In this document: piece by piece, positions 1 to 13,190 of the stretch
How positions within the stretch are numbered: the stretch's first letter is position 1
How the letters are laid out: the number at the start of each line of letters is the position of its first letter
Assembly: GCF_050948175.1 (NCBI RefSeq)
Contig: NC_135201.1
Location: 7,750,001-7,814,000, forward strand
Source of the DNA: Xylocopa sonorina
Lineage: Eukaryota; Arthropoda; Insecta; Hymenoptera; Apidae
Direction of reading: 5' to 3'
Length of the DNA stretch: 64,000 nucleotides
The notes under the pieces: model-generated
Seen by the model: the letters and a program-made list of their open reading frames with translations, nothing else
The model's database searches: none
Told to the model about the DNA's origin: nothing
Program-made: the position numbers and the translations under genes

Positions 1-1094
1 ATAGAAAGTGTCCAGCCGCCACGTTACCAAGAGCCAATCGAGGCAGTGCCGTCGCCGCCGGAACCGCCGTTGGTCCAACCGAACGCGTGCCCGGATCTTA
101 CGGATGTGGCGCTTCTCAAGCCGCCATTGCCACCTACTGGCAAACATTTATTGGTATCTGTTAAGAAACATCTCCTTCTCTTTTTCTCTCTCAGAATTTT
201 TCCTGGTTTGCCTGATTTATTGTGGGATCGTGGCGATAGGGGAGAACGTAGCTTTATGAGCTGCTGCTTTTATGCATCTGGGACGGCTGGCTGGCTGGCT
301 GGCTCTCGAGGAATGGCTTGCCTCTTGCTTTGGAAGTGCTTTACGGTAGTTTTAGAAGCTTGCTTAGACGATGTGGCCGTGGAGCAGCGGTCGAGGGAAC
401 GGTGATGAGTCGAGCAGCTTTTCCTTGAAATTTTAAACACTGTTGACACGTTCGCTGTTAGGGGTAAAAACGGTGGTTCCTCCCTTGGGCACTCTTTTTT
501 CCTCTTTTTTGGATGTGTTCCTTGTCAATTGAATTCTCACATCTTAATTAGGTTTCCGATGTAACACTTCGCGTATATGGGTAAGTAGACTTTTCAAACT
601 ACGTAGATACACTCGAGTACTTCGATTCTTCGTTTAGTTCCTCTCTTCGAAGTTGTTACATTTGTGAAATTATATTTGAGCACTAGTTTAGGAGGCTTTC
701 TGAATTTTTGTACGCTAGGTTTCTGTTTTGAGTTGGATTTAACTGAAACACTAACTATTGCTCGCCCTTTGTGCATGCGGATACTCCAACCACTGTTTTA
801 GCATGCGAAGAAACTGGTGGCCCCATAATGTGCGTCATTAATAAAGGTGTCCTTCTCTACACTTTCTGTTTAAGATTAACTAATCGTAATTAATCGCGGC
901 ATTAAACCGTATAGGACGACTCCATGATCGTACCCCCGGATCCGTGGACTCTGGTATCAAGATCGAAAAGCACGTCGAGCGTGTACGAGGAAGACATTAG
1001 TAGAAGATCAAGCATTTTATTACCCCCGCCTCCGAAGCTGAACGACCCGAAAGTGAACGTCAGTCCGATCAGCAGCGATTTGCCTAGCGAATAA
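1..1094 (+). CDS. C-terminal part of an unidentified plus-strand gene: proline/serine-rich tail (two exons, 5' end outside window)
   Basis: Two plus-strand blocks read as coding and join in phase. The first exon is 1-153, open from the window edge and ending at a donor (TTG|gtatct). The last exon is 915-1094, after an acceptor ending in tatag at 914, with stop TAA at 1092-1094. Both boundaries are phase 0. The 110 residues present begin with a PPRY sequence (a PPxY type WW-domain ligand) near residue 6, then several PP and PPLPP runs. The last exon has a serine-rich stretch (SRSKSTSSVYEEDISRRSS) and a PPPPK run. No signal, membrane or catalytic motif is visible, so this looks like a disordered cytoplasmic tail or C-terminus, for example of a receptor or adaptor. 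I do not recognise the family. The antisense open frame over 902-1165 is a shadow of this exon. The acceptor has a weak pyrimidine tract, which lowers confidence. Confidence 0.5.
154..914 (+). other. Intron of the left-edge gene, with a short (CTGG)n tract
   Basis: This 761-bp interval lies between the two tail exons. It starts gtatct and ends tatag, and contains pyrimidine-rich stretches near 168-195 and 480-515. A short CTGG/GGCT tetranucleotide run lies at about 286-304. Open frames starting in the first exon run on into this intron to about 405, but lose the proline-rich character after 153. That change supports the chosen donor. Confidence 0.4.
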
Positions 1095-4000
1095 GCCATT
1101 TCCTTCGCTAATTTTTTATTTTGTTCTTTCGTTAACTTATTAACTACTGATACAACCTTTCTCACATTTATTAATTCTCCATTTGATTTGTATTCGAAAT
1201 TATTCGAAGAAAAAGTCCCCGGGAAACTTTCAACGAGATCTATGGAACGTTCACTTTCCAGTCGGTAAGGTAGGTCGTCTCCAGATCTACCCTCGAGACA
1301 TTACAAAACCATGATCCTCTGAGAACGAAGAGAAAGTGGAGAACAACGTTGCCAAAGTGGTTCTATATAAGAATCGTCCAAAAAAATCTTCGAAAATTGC
1401 CAAAATACAAGAAAGCGATAAGTGTGTAGAGCAGGCATGGGCAAATGGTGCTCGTACGGTCAAGAAGGTCCTTACCCACAAACCTGTTAATCTCATTTAT
1501 CCTGAACGCAAAGAATTGTATTTTACACTTCGATCCTATTTTTTATCCGAAGAATTGCTCGTTTCAAAAGGAAATATCTAAATTCGAATCTTTTGTCCAT
1601 GCCTGAACAGTAGGGCAATCGTTCGCCAACATTAAATATGTTTCCATGTAAAACTTCGCTTTCTAGATGACTATTTAGGCGATGCGAATTTATATTAAGA
1701 GAGATAAATAATTATAAAAAAAAAGAAACACTAATTAAATAAATACGGTGCGGTGAAAACGATGCCAGCGAATATTACTACATAGTAGAGAAGTGCAGAG
1801 AGACACAGACGAATATAGTTCCTTTAATTGTGAATCGAAACAAAATTTAGGTGCACCAATTAGCGTTTACAATTAGGGGTACGGTAGGTAGTCTGCACCT
1901 TCGAAATGAGCTTTCCACTCAAATGGGGACTCAAAACGATCGAGCTTCCGCCTCGATTATATTACTATCATATATATATATTATTTCATATTACTATTAC
2001 CGTTATTATACATTTATTATATACAAATACATATACAGAAGCGCTGTTGCATGTATACATATACAGGGTGTACGAGAAATAAATGACGATTATTTTTTAC
2101 CTTCTGTTTTCCCATGCAAAAAAAATTATATCGAATCGAACATCGTTTAAAAATTGAAAATTGTCTGCTTTACGAATTCCGTGTCGTTTTAACAAGACAC
2201 CTGCAATTAATTATTCCAAGTAGATTTTCTAAAAATCTATAAATGCAATAGCTACCCTGCGCATGTATACGTGTAAATAAAAAAAATATATATATATTTT
2301 CTATGCAAAACTTTAGGGATTTCCGGACGTGCGTTCTCTAGCATGTTTTATCTTACAAAAAAAAAGAAAAGAAAAAGCATATTTCGATATACGAGTCAGT
2401 TGTATTTGTCCACTTGAAAGAAGTATTTTACAGCGCTTGTTTAATTCTCGACGAGATCACACGGAATGATTTGTACGCGAATTTCAAACGAATAGAACAC
2501 GATGGTTCTTCTTCTTTTATCGAGATCGAATGTGTTAACGAAACAACGCGGTAATTAAAATGAAAAAAAGTCGAGGTGTACGCGAACAGAAGTTCACGCG
2601 TACGACGTTTAAGGATTTGTAGATTTGTACTTGATTTGATAGAAATATTACAACGATCGATTGTATTATAATTGAATTTTATAGAAATATTATAATTGAC
2701 ATTTCTCCATTTTGAAACATTGCCAAATATATTTTCTATTCTTAATAAACAGTTAAGACGAACGGCTCGATTTCTTCTTCTCTACAGTATATATACATTA
2801 ACGACTCTTCGATTTCTATACGTGCCTTTTTCCTTCAATTGTAATTAATATTTCTATTCAAATTGTATATACAAGCTCGTTGCATCGATTCGCTGAACAA
2901 TTTCATTGGGAAGTCGACCGTTCCCCAAACCCACCTGCGCGCCTATCCTCAAACGCTTTCGACCTCTCGCGTAAAAATATGGCGCGATAATAATCCAGAG
3001 ATATTATGCGGACAGGGCAGAATTCGAGCAATTGAACATCATCGTGCTGTGAACGCTTACCAAATGGATCGGACGTAATGCAGGATTTCGCGTAATTACC
3101 AAGCCTCGCGGAGAATCGCGTGGATTCGATCTGCAAATGCAAACTGTAATAGCTAGAGCGTTTACTAATATTGGCCTAGATCCACGAATCTAAGCATTGT
3201 CCACACGAAATACCGTCTCGTCAACGTTGCTAGGAGCATCGTGGATTACCATCCTCGTTCCTCGTGCAGGGTGTCTCAGCCTCGAACGCGGTACGAACGC
3301 AACAAAAAAAAAAAGAAAACGTAATTCGATCCGCGTAAATACAGCCGAATGCAAATTTCATTCAATTCCAGTTATACGCCATGAATATCGAGCAGCCGGT
3401 ATTAAATTACGTGAAACCTATTGATTGGAATTTGTACGACAAATCCGATTACTGTCCACCGGCGACGCATTGTATTAATTCGATGCTCGCGTGATAATTG
3501 TTTATAACGATTATCATCGCGAAATCAGAATTTCATGCAACCATTACCTGTAATTATTACCTTGGTGGGGATCGGAACTTTTAGCATTTTAATATTTAAC
3601 GAGTCGAATCTTTATTCTCCCTACTGGGTGGTGGGCGAGGGTGCAATTTAATTAATGCAACCTGGAAACTCCGCACGATTTAATCTCATCGTCGCTTGAT
3701 AGTATCGAAACGATTTTCGGTATTAATTATTGTTTCGAATACGCGCGAAGGATATATCTGCGAATTGAAAAATGAATAAAGTCCCAGAAAGTCCGGAAAA
3801 TCCCTGAATCGATGTCAATTTCTCCTGAAAGACTTTCGTAGGGAAACGTGGAGTAAGCTTACGTAATTACGAGAATCAATCTTAATTAAAACCGTGGTTA
3901 TTAACCGGAGGGATAATAGGTTTTAAGGATAATATTAATTTAAGTTGATTAAAACAGTGCCTAGCAGGTCGATAGATATTACAGGTGGATCGTCCAACAA

Positions 4001-4717
4001 ATTGATTGCAATATTTGTATCGCTAATTATACAAGCGTGATTTGTGTTTATAAACCTATGATATCGATGTTACTGGATGTGTAAATAAAGATAGACCGTC
4101 TTTAACAGCGTAAGATCGTTCAGTTCTTCTTAATCAAATTATAGAACAGGATATCTAGATGATTAGAAAATGGGGAATTGAAAAATTTATCGAATGAAAT
4201 TTCAACATTTCCCCTCCTGATAATGTATTATGAATATGTAAAATTCTAAATGGAGAACCGAGGAGCTACTTCATCGTATCGCGATGGATAGCGCGAAAAG
4301 CTTCTGAAAGCGAGACTGAAAGCACGAAGCACCTCAAGTCTCCGGGCAGAGACATTATTCTAGCTCCTACAAAAGAACTCTCATTGATTCTTCCCAGCTG
4401 CGCGCTGTTATCGGGTCTCTCGAGACTAACTTTACCCGCTTATCAACTTATGACACTCTAAAGACTCCCATCGGAACGTAAAAGCCGAATATTGCCGTTA
4501 TATGAGACTACGTTACTAACCGCGTATAAGAGAATCGCAAAAGATTTTAAATTGCCATGGCTTAATATTCTTAATTTTCCTTTCCGCGTATAATTTGCTT
4601 TCTTTCATTTATTTTAACATTAAAAATGAAATTATGCATATGCACTTGCTTCGAAGCACATGTTTTTCTGCTTGCAGCATGAAATTGAAATAATATTATT
4701 TTTATAAAACCACTTAC
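1095..4717. other. 3' UTR and convergent intergenic/intronic DNA, no further midasin exon found
   Basis: The first 650 to 1,650 bp are probably the 3' UTR of the left-edge gene. They contain one plus-strand open frame of about 87 codons (1321-1581), which I do not accept as a gene. The remainder is AT-rich. I looked on the minus strand for the rest of midasin AAA6, which in other species continues with a second Walker-B-like block and conserved arginine-containing motifs, and saw no candidate. By the splice donor at 4717, at least the part near 4.7 kb is midasin intron. Confidence 0.5.
1738..1743 (+). terminator. Candidate polyadenylation signal AATAAA (first of three)
   Basis: AATAAA on the plus strand about 645 bp after the TAA at 1092-1094. 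Further canonical hexamers follow at 2276-2281 and 2744-2749, within AT-rich DNA with TATA and TGTA runs typical of insect 3' UTRs. Which one is used cannot be told from sequence alone. Confidence 0.35.
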
Positions 4718-7700
4718 CTGTTCGAAGCCACCCAAAAGTTCCGTGGTGTCCGTCGCGGAATTAACGACGATTGTCTTCAGCTGCTGCCCTGCCAAGTTCG
4801 CTAGCAGATGAACAAGACTACTCTTTCCGGTTCCGGATCCTCCGATCTATTGCACGATAAATTAATAACGAAAAAAAAAAATTAATATAAAGAAACAAGT
4901 ATGCAGAAAAACAGATAAGTGCAAATACTTTTTACACGGTGTTTACGACAAACGAGCTGTCAAACTACTTACGAGTATCGCCATCCAATTCATGTTAACA
5001 CACTGTGCAAGTCCTCTGAGAACAGCTTTTTGCTCCCTCAGGAGCAATAAATCATCCTGTTCGTAGAATGCAGAGTCACTGCGACGCAATATTTCATCCC
5101 CAAAGAAGACTTTCTCTTTGGTCAAATGAATCGGAAATTCTGGATCTGGTAAATGCCAATTATCATCACAAAATATTTCGTTATATATATCGATTACCTG
5201 AAATTGATAAAAATCGATACAGAAACAAATTTTACTTTACGTAGCGTGATAACAATTAGTTCTTAGACAATTGAAACACAAAGATCAATTTTATGCGAAT
5301 ATATTAACTCTTACCCTATTTTTATCTTCCATCGTCCGCATTCTATCCACGTAAATCAACTGAGCACCATTTCCAGGATTGTAAGTTCGTTCTAAACTCC
5401 GTTTGGAAGTAGCTATAGTAATCTCACACCATCTAATGAGATCTCTCAGGTTCATCTCCCATGGCGAACCAGAGTGACCCCAGGTAATTCCAACTTGAGC
5501 GCTTAGCACTTGGTTGAACTTGATCATCTTGTCCACCAAATCTTCTGGTAAATTCGAGAATTGAGTATTCAAAATGATTTGTAGATCTTCTTCGTCGAAA
5601 GCGTTCACGAAAACCTGAACAAGAAGAATATTTTATAAATATTTAACTTTGTTCTTTGAAATATATTTAAAATTCTTATCTTTTTTTGTATATTACTCTA
5701 CATACTTGCGTAAAACGATTGAGAAATGACTTTGGAAGCCCTCTCCTTCCTCCTCCTTGACGAAGAGGATTTTGACATCCGAATAATCGCGTTCCTGGCT
5801 TCACAGTAAATGTCATTCCCAACTCTGGAATGTAGATTTCGCCACGATGATCAAGACAAGCATTCAACCCTTCGAGGACCGACTGCGATGCGAGATTTAA
5901 CTCGTCTAGAAGAATCCAATCTCCATTTCTGAGAGCCCTCAAGAAAGGACCGTCCCTCCATGAAAATTCACCAGGCTTTCCACCTTCCACTGGCAAATCG
6001 GCACCAAATAAATCCGAGATATCCTATATAACATCCCAAATTTTAGCAACGTTCGAAATAATATTCTTAATTAGTAAAAGAATAAATTTATATTATTCAA
6101 ACAAAATGAAAGAATAAGTACCGTTTGATCACTTAGATTTAGACGAAGAAGACCATGGCCAGATGCTTTAGCAAGTAAGCAAACTAGCGTGGTTTTGCCA
6201 ACTCCTGGACTGCCTTCCAATAAAATTGGTTTCTTCAATTGCAGAGCACGTAAAAATTTCAAACTATTACTTGCGATTGTTGCGCTTACGCAAAGCGATT
6301 TTTTATTGCATAGGATTTCTTTGTTTCCTTTTTCTATATAGAATGGCTGTATTCCAAATTTATTCTCTGTCCATTCGAATCCCTTAAGACACAACGAATC
6401 ATCTAATACCAAGGTAGACTGTAATGTGGTATTTACTTGCTGTTTGATAAACGCTAATGCAGAACGTTTGAAGTTGCTTAATTTCAATGAACTGAAATAA
6501 TTCAGAACGGTTTAGCAAGAGCATGATTGGTTATTAAAATTACTATTTGCTCCGTGAAATGCTTACTTTTCCGCGGCAGTCAAACCGGACCCAAGACCAT
6601 CGATATAGCTTAGAGCGGCACCATGATAGAAAGCATCACCTATTGCTAAGTTTTTGCAACAATTAACAAAGTTCACCCACGTGAGTACATCTCTAACACT
6701 AACAACGAGCTTCTTCCCTATTTCTGTGGTCTGCAGCCACTTAATAAATTCGATTATCGCCGTCGAAATACTCTCTTTGTACTCTGAGTCTAAGTTATGC
6801 GCCATAATACATTTGAGATCGTCCAACGAGACGCAACCTTCGCACCAGATCTCCGTGAATCTGTTTCTGAGAGCTGGCGAAAGTTCCTTCTTACCGTAAT
6901 CGCCACCAGGATTCATTGTACCGACAAAGATGAAATTCTCGTGGGCAGTGACTGTCGCGTTCTCTTCAGTCGATGGTTTTTCAGCGATTAAAAGTTTACG
7001 TTCGGGTTCTGTAAAAACAAAGCAAAATACATTAAAAATCCTGTGCATTAAAAGATCAAAGGAGAGTTTAGTCACAAGCGATCACCTAAAAGAGAGTTCA
7101 ATCGTTCGAGCACGCTGTCATCCGCCAAAGAGATTTCGTCGACCAAAAAGAAACCTCCGTTTTTCATAGATTTCACCAATGGACCGTCGACCCACTCGAA
7201 CAGCTTCTGAGTTTCGCTATGGTCCCTCACTGGTCGAAGGCTTCCAAGAAAATCCGACGCCTCCGTGTGCATGTGACAATTCACAATGCTGAGTTCTTGC
7301 TCTCTGATTACGGACAAAAGCTGACAGACTGTAGTCTTGCCACCACCCGTTTCGCCAATCAAGAGAACGGGCTCCTTAAAGTCGCAGGCCTTCGAGAGAA
7401 GCACCGCCATTTTACGCATTTGGAACGTCCAGACTACGTGCTCGAATCCAGGAATCTTTTTCGACAAGAGAGACTCCAAGATTGATCTGGTTACAGTAGA
7501 CGTTCTTTCAGAGAGCGAAAACAAAGCGTCTGGATCAACATCTCGTTTCAGATGCTTCTTTAATACCTCGATTATCTCCTGACATTCTTCTGGACGACGA
7601 GCTTTCGAAGATAAAACTAAGTAGCCCTCGTCAGCTAAGTGTTGACTCCAGTCGTACAAGGTACCTCCAGTATCTGGCGCGAGATGATATCTCTCAGCCC

Positions 7701-10700
7701 AACGGAACAGATCTCTGAGGGTTATGAATCCCTTCTTCCCAGCAAAAGTTGCAGTACTCTTCCGCCGTATTTGAAGTTCTGTCATCACGCTGATTACTTG
7801 TTTGCAATAAGTTTCTGGCATTTTACACCTTTTATGCAATATTATTTGAAGCTCCTTCGGCGGTATTTCATCGAAATGTAGCTCGACGAAGCGGTTTCTA
7901 AACGCGCGTGAAAGTACTTTTCGTCCACCATATAAGCCTGGAGGGTTCTGAGTAGCGAAAAGCATAAAATTGTCATGTGCTTTGACCACTTGTTGAGTTT
8001 CTGGGATGAACAACTCTCTGTTGTCGTCGAGTACTCTGTTCAAGGCTTCTAAAACATCACTTGGTGCTAAATTCAATTCGTCCAAGATTATCCAATATCC
8101 TTTTCGCATAGCGTCCACTAGAATGCCCTCCTTAAAAACTAGTTTTCCAGTGGAATCAGCAACATAAGTACCAACGTATTCTTGTAAATCTGTATGTTCA
8201 TGGTTATTAATTCTGACACAGATATGTCCAGAGGCTCTTGCCAAGTAAGTTATCAAACTCGTCTTTCCGACAGAAGTGTCACCTTGCAACAATACAGGCA
8301 TTTTTCCTATGGATACTACTCGTACTAAGTCCTTTAAATTTTGCTTCACTGTTTCGGTGAGGACGTACTGTAATCAAAGAGATTAATGATAATGATAAAT
8401 TTATTAACATAAGCATAAAAATGTGACTGGATATATTCGAAATACAAGCTTACATTTTCTGGTGTCTGTGGATCAAGATCTCCTTTAGGTATCCAATATC
8501 CCTCGAAACTTATAAAACATTCAGCAGGGCCATTGCGTGGTCTAGGAATCGGAGCTTTAATAATGGCACTTGCAATCGCATCTCCCAAAATTAACTTTAC
8601 AATCATTCTATGTACCAATGGATAGGAGTTACTGTCTAACTGCGTCAAGAAACTTAAACAGAATGCTTCGTATAAAGATCTCAATGCATTTGCACAAGGA
8701 TTTTGCGCGGACACGCTCAAAGCACGGCATAATGTCCTTAAACTGTAATGTGGTTTGTGCCCAGTTCCATCGAGGAGTCTAGCTTCAGCTTCTTTTCTGA
8801 CATTTAAATAAAACTTAACGATATTCTCGATCTTCTCTGGTGGAAGGTTCAAATCGTTCAAGTACGAGCTCGCTAGGAATTGCAAATCCGACTTCTCCGT
8901 GAGTTCGTCGACAAAAAATTCCGTAAACCTATTCCTAAGTCCTACGGGAAGATCTCTTTTCCCAACATCTGTTGCGGGATTCATGCAAGCGAAAATTGCA
9001 AAGGCCTCGTGTCTTTTAATTGGTTCTTTGTCTCCACGTTCTAACAATGACAGAGACCCACAGGATCCTTCTAATAAACCAGAAAGGCATTCCAACGTTT
9101 CCGCAGTGGCTAAGTTGATTTCATCCAACAGAACCCAATCTCCGTTCTTCAGTGCTTTCACTAAACTACCCTCCATGAAAGAAAATGCCAGGGAATACTG
9201 GCTCTGCACTTGGGACTGAAGTTTCTCCAACTTCTGCGCCATTTTCTGCCATTTCTTCAAAAGCTTTGCTTCCTCGTGCACTTTCGATGACGCCTTCAAT
9301 CTCTTCAAAGCAGCGGTAGTGCTGTGGATCATTAGAATGGTCAACGCCTTCCACTTTCGTTCTTCGAAAGTACGTCCAAGGTGATTCAAAAATTTTAGAT
9401 TCGGTTCTATTGCAAAGTAAGATCGGAACAAAATCTCGAACTCCTCGCGAATCGGCTGGATCGAAATTTTCAGATCTACTGGCTTGTAACCGCCAAGTAA
9501 GTCTGTACTCTCACTCTGCTGATTCATATTTATTACTATTAACTTGTGACCTGTTATTTGTGCTAGATATTGGATGCAACTTGTTTTCCCCGTTCCAGTC
9601 TCACCAACTAATAAAACTGGTTCCTTCTGAATCACACAAGTGGCTATCCTTTCCAAAAGACAGACGGATGGCCTCGTGTAAGAAAAATTAGACCGTTTAG
9701 ACTCCAATTTTACCCTGTCAGACTTTTTTATTCCTAATTTTGCTCTGCCAACGATGAGGCACTCTTTGTGGATATTTATCGACGGTTTGTGTACATCGCA
9801 GAAATAATCTGCTTTCGTTTTTACGATGCCCAACTTGTGTGCTACTTCTGTAGCCAAGTTTAATCGTTGCACAGAATTAGGTACGGAATAGCAGAAGACG
9901 TCCAGAGCATCCTGAAAAATCTTCAATGCCGATATAGGGGAAGATACATCGAAATCAACAACAGCTCTGGAACACCACTTGATCAAATCCCTCGTGGAAA
10001 TTTGCCTAGCATTTCTCACGTTACTTATAGCATCGTCATCGTGATTTCCAACGGAAAACAGTAAGAACACATCAACGATTCTCGTAGCTACTGTATGTAG
10101 CACAGGAAACAAGGATTGGACTATCGTCACGAGTTCTTGTTTCGACAAGGATTCTATGGTGACACAAGCCCAATGCTTCTGCAATGGCATCTGGAATGAT
10201 TTTTGCACCCCTCCTGGGTTTAATCGTCTGGTAACAAACAACTGGAACCCACTCTTCGCGTGTATAAGGTCTCTGTACCCTGGGACTGATAACGTTTTAC
10301 TTTCAACGAGCTGACCAATAACGCTAATAACATCTGTTGCGGCGCAATCGATGTCCTCCAGAAGGAGCCATTTACCAGACAGCACAGCCTCTGTTAATAC
10401 ACCTGGCTGCCATAGAAATTCTCCAGGAATATCTGTACATCTGTACATTCCCAACAACATCTTAGAATCTGTTTGATCGCCCAGTTGCACTTTCACAAAA
10501 TTCTTGGCATCGCGACCAGTAGACTGCGCCAAATACTCTACTAGGGCGGTCTTCCCTGAGCCAACGGCGCCTTGTAAGCACACACATTTATTAGAGGACA
10601 CTGCGAATGCTAAATTCTGCAAATTTCGTTCCGTGGATGGCACAGGAACTAAATTTAAATGTACTTTAGATTTAGATGTACTAAAAACTGGTAGTAAGAT

Positions 10701-11908
10701 CCCTCCAATGGATACTACCGAAGGTACATTGAGTTTTTTATCTAATTCTGTGGTATCTTTAGATGTTACAATATTTTGATGAGTTTCTTTGGACTCGATG
10801 AAGAACTGTTGTATGTTTGAAACAAAATTGCTAGCACGAGACAAATAACAAGATTCCGACATTCCTAATATAATTGCTATGCAATTCATTGCTACCCTGA
10901 AAAATGATTAAAAATGATTTCAGTATTTTCTTCATTATATGAGTGAGACAATACTTTGATCAGTGCAAGACCTTCAAAGATATTGTACACGGTATACATA
11001 TATGTATATTTTACCATCTAACATCCTGATCCTTGTGAGTCAAATATTTGTAAAACTTGGACCAGTTCCATACATGCTTAAAATGTATTGGTGCACTACA
11101 TAGGATGTCATAACAAGAGATAACTAAATGATAGTCTGATATTTCTGCGAAATATGCTATTTTTTGTTTCTTAGTCCTTTTCGCAGGAGGACTATAATCG
11201 CTTTGTATAGATTCAAATGGAGCTGGATTTATTTCAAAATAATTCTGGACAAATCTGTAATAGAATAGTAAATATTTGATGCAAAAATTATATAAACAGA
11301 ATACAATAGTAAATTGACACAAGATTAATACATAAAACATTATATCATTAATAATAACAATACTTACACTAGTACCTCTGAATTCTTACGAACTAACTTT
11401 CCCAAAACAACAGAATTCAATTTATGAAGTGCATCTCCGTCATTGGGATAAACTTTGTTCATCGGAATGCTCATGCAAACCAATGCAATCAGTAACTGAG
11501 GGAAACATTCAGCGACATCCTCTGTACAATCCGGATTCATCAAGAATTCACACAAGATATCAAAAATTTCATTGTACTTCTTCTCGTTTGGTTCCTACAG
11601 AGAACATATTTCTTAACCACTGTCAAATTACATCAAATAATAAAAACCACTTTATATGTGCATATTACAATTAAACAGACAGTAAAATGAACGTGTACAT
11701 CGTCAGACTTTTTTAAATAACATTGCAAGTATAAGCAAGTAACACTCGTGCTCAGTAAGATATATCGACAAGTATAAGAATCGAAGCAGAGTATTTAAAA
11801 TATTTTGAAGGACAATTTCACACTTACCCCATTAGTCATGCAGGATGCAAGTCTCACGGCATAACACTCTTTTCTTTTAACAAAAACCGCAAAACTTTGT
11901 GAAAACAT
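4718..11908 (-). CDS. MDN1: Midasin (MDN1/Rea1), AAA+ ATPase of 60S ribosome biogenesis; N-terminal 2,019 residues, 11 exons, C-terminal part missing from window
   Basis: Midasin is a giant dynein-like hexameric AAA+ ring in one chain. It strips assembly factors from pre-60S particles in the nucleolus and nucleoplasm. The coding exons are, in order: 11908-11828, 11594-11368, 11254-11015, 10896-8454, 8367-7086, 7008-6567, 6491-6122, 6023-5706, 5614-5315, 5197-4973 and 4846-4718. All introns are GT-AG, 75-233 bp long, and the phases match at every junction. Residues 1-250 are the N-terminal region. Walker A motifs are visible at about 292 (GAVGSGKT, AAA1), 614 (GETGTGKT, AAA2), 1026 (GDTSVGKT, AAA3), 1335 (GETGGGKT, AAA4), 1665 (GSPGVGKT, AAA5) and 1978 (GGSGTGKS, AAA6). 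Walker B motifs include WLLLEDID (about 359), WVLLDE (770), WIILDE (1089), FFLVDE (1403) and WILLDE (1731). The order and spacing fit the family closely. The full protein is usually 4,900-5,600 residues, so about 60 percent, including the linker, acidic region and C-terminal MIDAS domain, is absent. Start ATG 11908 is the first in-frame methionine and gives a short exon 1; it is less certain than the rest. Confidence 0.95.
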
Positions 11909-13190
11909 GTTGGAAGCCGCATCACATGGTCAAGTCCACACGCTGAATTACAACTGCGCAACTGATATCACCACGTGCTTCCGTCGCGTTCTGTAGAAGG
12001 TTTAATCAAGATATACCTTCAGTTAATGCTTCAACGATACTGCTCAAAAGCATTTTAAGCACTGCAAGTAATTACACGTATATACATACACGTATATATA
12101 ATTGTAAGTAATAATAATATCAAATGAAACGATACCATTTCGTGGAATTAAAAATCGCGCTGAAAATTCTAGATTCGACGCACATAAGTGATGTACCAAC
12201 GCTGACACGCAACAGTTTATTTATTGCCCTCTGGACTGCGTATGAACTTAGTGGTTATAAGTTGGTAATCATGCAGGAAGATGCAGGAGAAAGTAGTTTG
12301 AATTTTGAGATATTTGTGCAAAATTGTTCGTGAATTGTGCGTAATTAACAACAATTTCGTGTAACCAAAGGTAAATATATATAGTGGTAGTCAGATCTTC
12401 GTGTTTCTTGAAGTAACATTCGTAAATTGTATATATTTTACGTACTTTATTACGACGTAATTTCAAAACATTTATTTCAACATTTTCTTGCCTATACGAA
12501 GAGATATATATTCTTAGAATAAAAAATATTGTTTCAAACGAATAATATTGTTTTGTCAACATATTATGAGATATTATTTTTATGTATATATACATATATA
12601 ACACTGATACAGTTAAATTTAGTTTATTTAATATTTAGATCCTTTGAAGATTATAATTCAAGGGGTATACTGATAGCTTCGTGCAAAAATTCAACACATT
12701 TTCTCAAAGATAAGTACATTGAATTACGTATACAATTTTTTACCTATTCATAATGACACTGATTTTACATATATACTGCTATTCAAAAGTTCTGGAGCAT
12801 ACTTAATTATATGTAAATTTTCTATGTTCGTTAAATACAATTTCTTAAGTGTAACGATATATACTTTTGAAGATTTGTCAATTATAAGAAAATACACTTT
12901 GTAATAGTTATGTGTCCTTTCCATGTAGTAAAGGATGCTCCAAACTTGTAGGCATTAATGTACATGTATAAGAATTATTTGTGTTAAATTGGATATTTAA
13001 ATATGAATTTCAAGAATAGATTTTCATTCGCAAAGCTTAGTATTACTTAAAGAAACAAGGATGAGTGTTTCGTTTAAATTAAGTTTAATATAAAACATAA
13101 AAATTGTGATCACATATTAAACACATTACACAATTAAACGTTACGTTTAGTTTAAGATACATCTGTACAGTATTATCGATAGTTGTTAGA
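11909..13190. other. Intergenic: presumed MDN1 promoter/5' UTR and PSMG4 3' flank
   Basis: About 1.3 kb between the MDN1 start and the PSMG4 stop, two genes in tandem on the minus strand. The first 100 bp upstream of the MDN1 ATG are richer in C and G (around 11,940-12,000). The rest is strongly AT-rich with TATATA runs. A minus-strand ATTAAA, a variant poly(A) signal, lies at 13084-13089, about 100 bp past the PSMG4 stop, and could end that transcript. No coding exon is supported. The 69-codon open frame at 12124 has no flanking evidence. Confidence 0.5.

Noticed and set aside
902..1165. Minus-strand 87-codon open frame with a glycine-rich middle
   Set aside because: It is antisense to the plus-strand terminal exon 915-1094, whose proline/serine-rich translation, stop and splice phase make a better gene model.
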